From NCBI GenBank assembly GCA_021647145.1, contig JAKIVF010000001.1:1-64000 (forward strand): a stretch of DNA of 64,000 nucleotides, in the 5' to 3' direction. The DNA comes from Methylococcaceae bacterium (lineage in GTDB: Bacteria; Pseudomonadota; Gammaproteobacteria; Methylococcales; Methylomonadaceae). The position numbers and the translations under genes are program-made. The notes under the pieces are model-generated. The model saw only the letters and a list, made by a program, of their open reading frames with translations. It did no database searches and was not told the DNA's origin. This document shows, piece by piece, positions 63,415 through 64,000 of this stretch (positions are counted from its first letter, which is position 1; the number at the start of each line of letters is the position of its first letter).

Positions 63415-64000
63415 CTAGGAAACAAATTTATTTTTGATTGAGTGTTCTCCAGCTATTTGAGCCGTTAATCCTGCGATGATTAAGCCATAAAAACTAGATA
63501 AATATTTTAAGTTAAATACTTCTATGCTAATACTACAGATTACTAGACAAGTGATATACGCAAGTCCAAGCTGAGCTGCTTTTGCAATATCAGGGGTTTT
63601 ATGTTTTGCATTTTTAGCGAATAGAAAAAAAGGGGCAAAAAATAAAAAAAATACGGATAGTGTGCCTGTAATGCCAGAACGGAGTGTGTTTGCTAATAGT
63701 TCATTGTGGGTGCCACAGCATGCGAGTGTTCCTTTGGCTGCTTCTGAAGCCGTTGAACTAAACCAAGGTTCATTCAAAAATGCTGCGTACCCCTTGTTTC
63801 CATAGCCAAAAAGAGGATTATGTAAAAAAAGTTGCCAAGATATTTTCCATATTGAAAGTCTAAGTCCTGTTGGTGAGTCTACATTAGAGTGATTAAGCCA
63901 GTTGATAATTTCATAAAAACCGCTAGATGACCTATTGCCTGGATAGGTGAAAAAGCCAGCAGATGATATAAAGTAAAATGTAATAAGGAGTATTAATAGC
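63415..64000 (-). CDS. O-antigen ligase / Wzy-type polymerase, 3' part
   Basis: Partial; the frame is open to the window edge (195 codons visible, including LFLHNPLFGYGNKGY). The GYG, then HNELLANTLRSGI motif is the conserved Wzy_C/WaaL loop, where the His is catalytic; the visible part is the end of that periplasmic loop plus four C-terminal helices. The gene either ligates O-antigen to lipid A-core (WaaL) or polymerises repeat units (Wzy); these cannot be told apart here. Confidence 0.85.
   Translation of the reverse strand, partial: LLILLITFYFISSAGFFTYPGNRSSSGFYEIINWLNHSNVDSPTGLRLSIWKISWQLFLHNPLFGYGNKGYAAFLNEPWFSSTASEAAKGTLACCGTHNELLANTLRSGITGTLSVFFLFFAPFFLFAKNAKHKTPDIAKAAQLGLAYITCLVICSISIEVFNLKYLSSFYGLIIAGLTAQIAGEHSIKNKFVS

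Overview
The window is an AT-rich stretch of chromosome from a gammaproteobacterium. No rRNA, tRNA, phage or CRISPR is visible. The evidence for the class is gene order shared with Escherichia and Pseudomonas: pcnB-folK-panB-panC, rpmB-rpmG, gshB-tonB-yqgE-yqgF, secB-gpsA beside a YibN-type rhodanese and gpmI-envC-ctpA, and mrcA divergent from pilMNOPQ-aroK-aroB-damX-hemE. The low GC, type IV pilus operon, NhaD Na+/H+ antiporter, rubredoxin, Bat operon and MITE-like repeats would suit a marine or sulfur/methane-related lineage such as Methylococcales or Thiotrichales. No gene here proves that lineage, so it is only a guess.

Layout. 1-1.7 kb is a decayed accessory patch: the 3' part of a REP-associated transposase, a gene remnant, and a cupin gene flanked by two diverged copies of a palindromic repeat. 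1.7-6 kb holds malic enzyme, a bile-acid/sodium-type symporter and small envelope proteins. 6-12 kb holds pcnB (apparently with an AUU start), folK and the pantothenate genes panB, panC and panD, with an MscS-type channel inserted between panC and panD. 12-16 kb holds ribosomal proteins L28/L33, glutathione synthetase, a TonB-like protein, YqgE and YqgF. It is followed by a 156-bp MITE-like palindrome and a lone TusB/DsrH gene. 17-24 kb holds gpsA, secB, a rhodanese, an ArsR regulator, gpmI, envC and ctpA. 24.6-33 kb holds assimilatory sulfite reductase with DUF934, nhaD, an AmpG-like permease, exonuclease III, L31 and citrate synthase. 32.6-45.3 kb is PBP1a divergent from the type IV pilus assembly operon, then shikimate genes, a DamX-like ATPase/SPOR protein and hemE. 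46-55 kb is a tightly overlapped Bat/MoxR operon on the minus strand: moxR, DUF58, DUF4381, batA, a batB-batC fusion carrying an 11-copy 9-bp microsatellite, batD, and a 3-hydroxyisobutyrate-dehydrogenase-like gene fused in by a 4-bp overlap. 55-59 kb holds a POT peptide transporter, DUF4124, SDR and CPXCG proteins, a secreted helical protein, and a rubredoxin gene of only 58 codons. 59-64 kb is a cell-surface polysaccharide cluster: two family 2 glycosyltransferases, an OafA-type acyltransferase and a truncated O-antigen ligase/polymerase, preceded by a short MTHFR-like gene.

Most of the window is core metabolism and envelope biogenesis. I did not find a clearly undescribed multi-gene system. 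The most interesting signals are the AUU start of pcnB, the MITE-like palindrome, the repeat-flanked cupin gene with an extended tail, the BatB-BatC fusion with its (Asp-Asn-Lys)11 repeat, the dehydrogenase locked into the Bat operon, and several small secreted proteins of unknown role.
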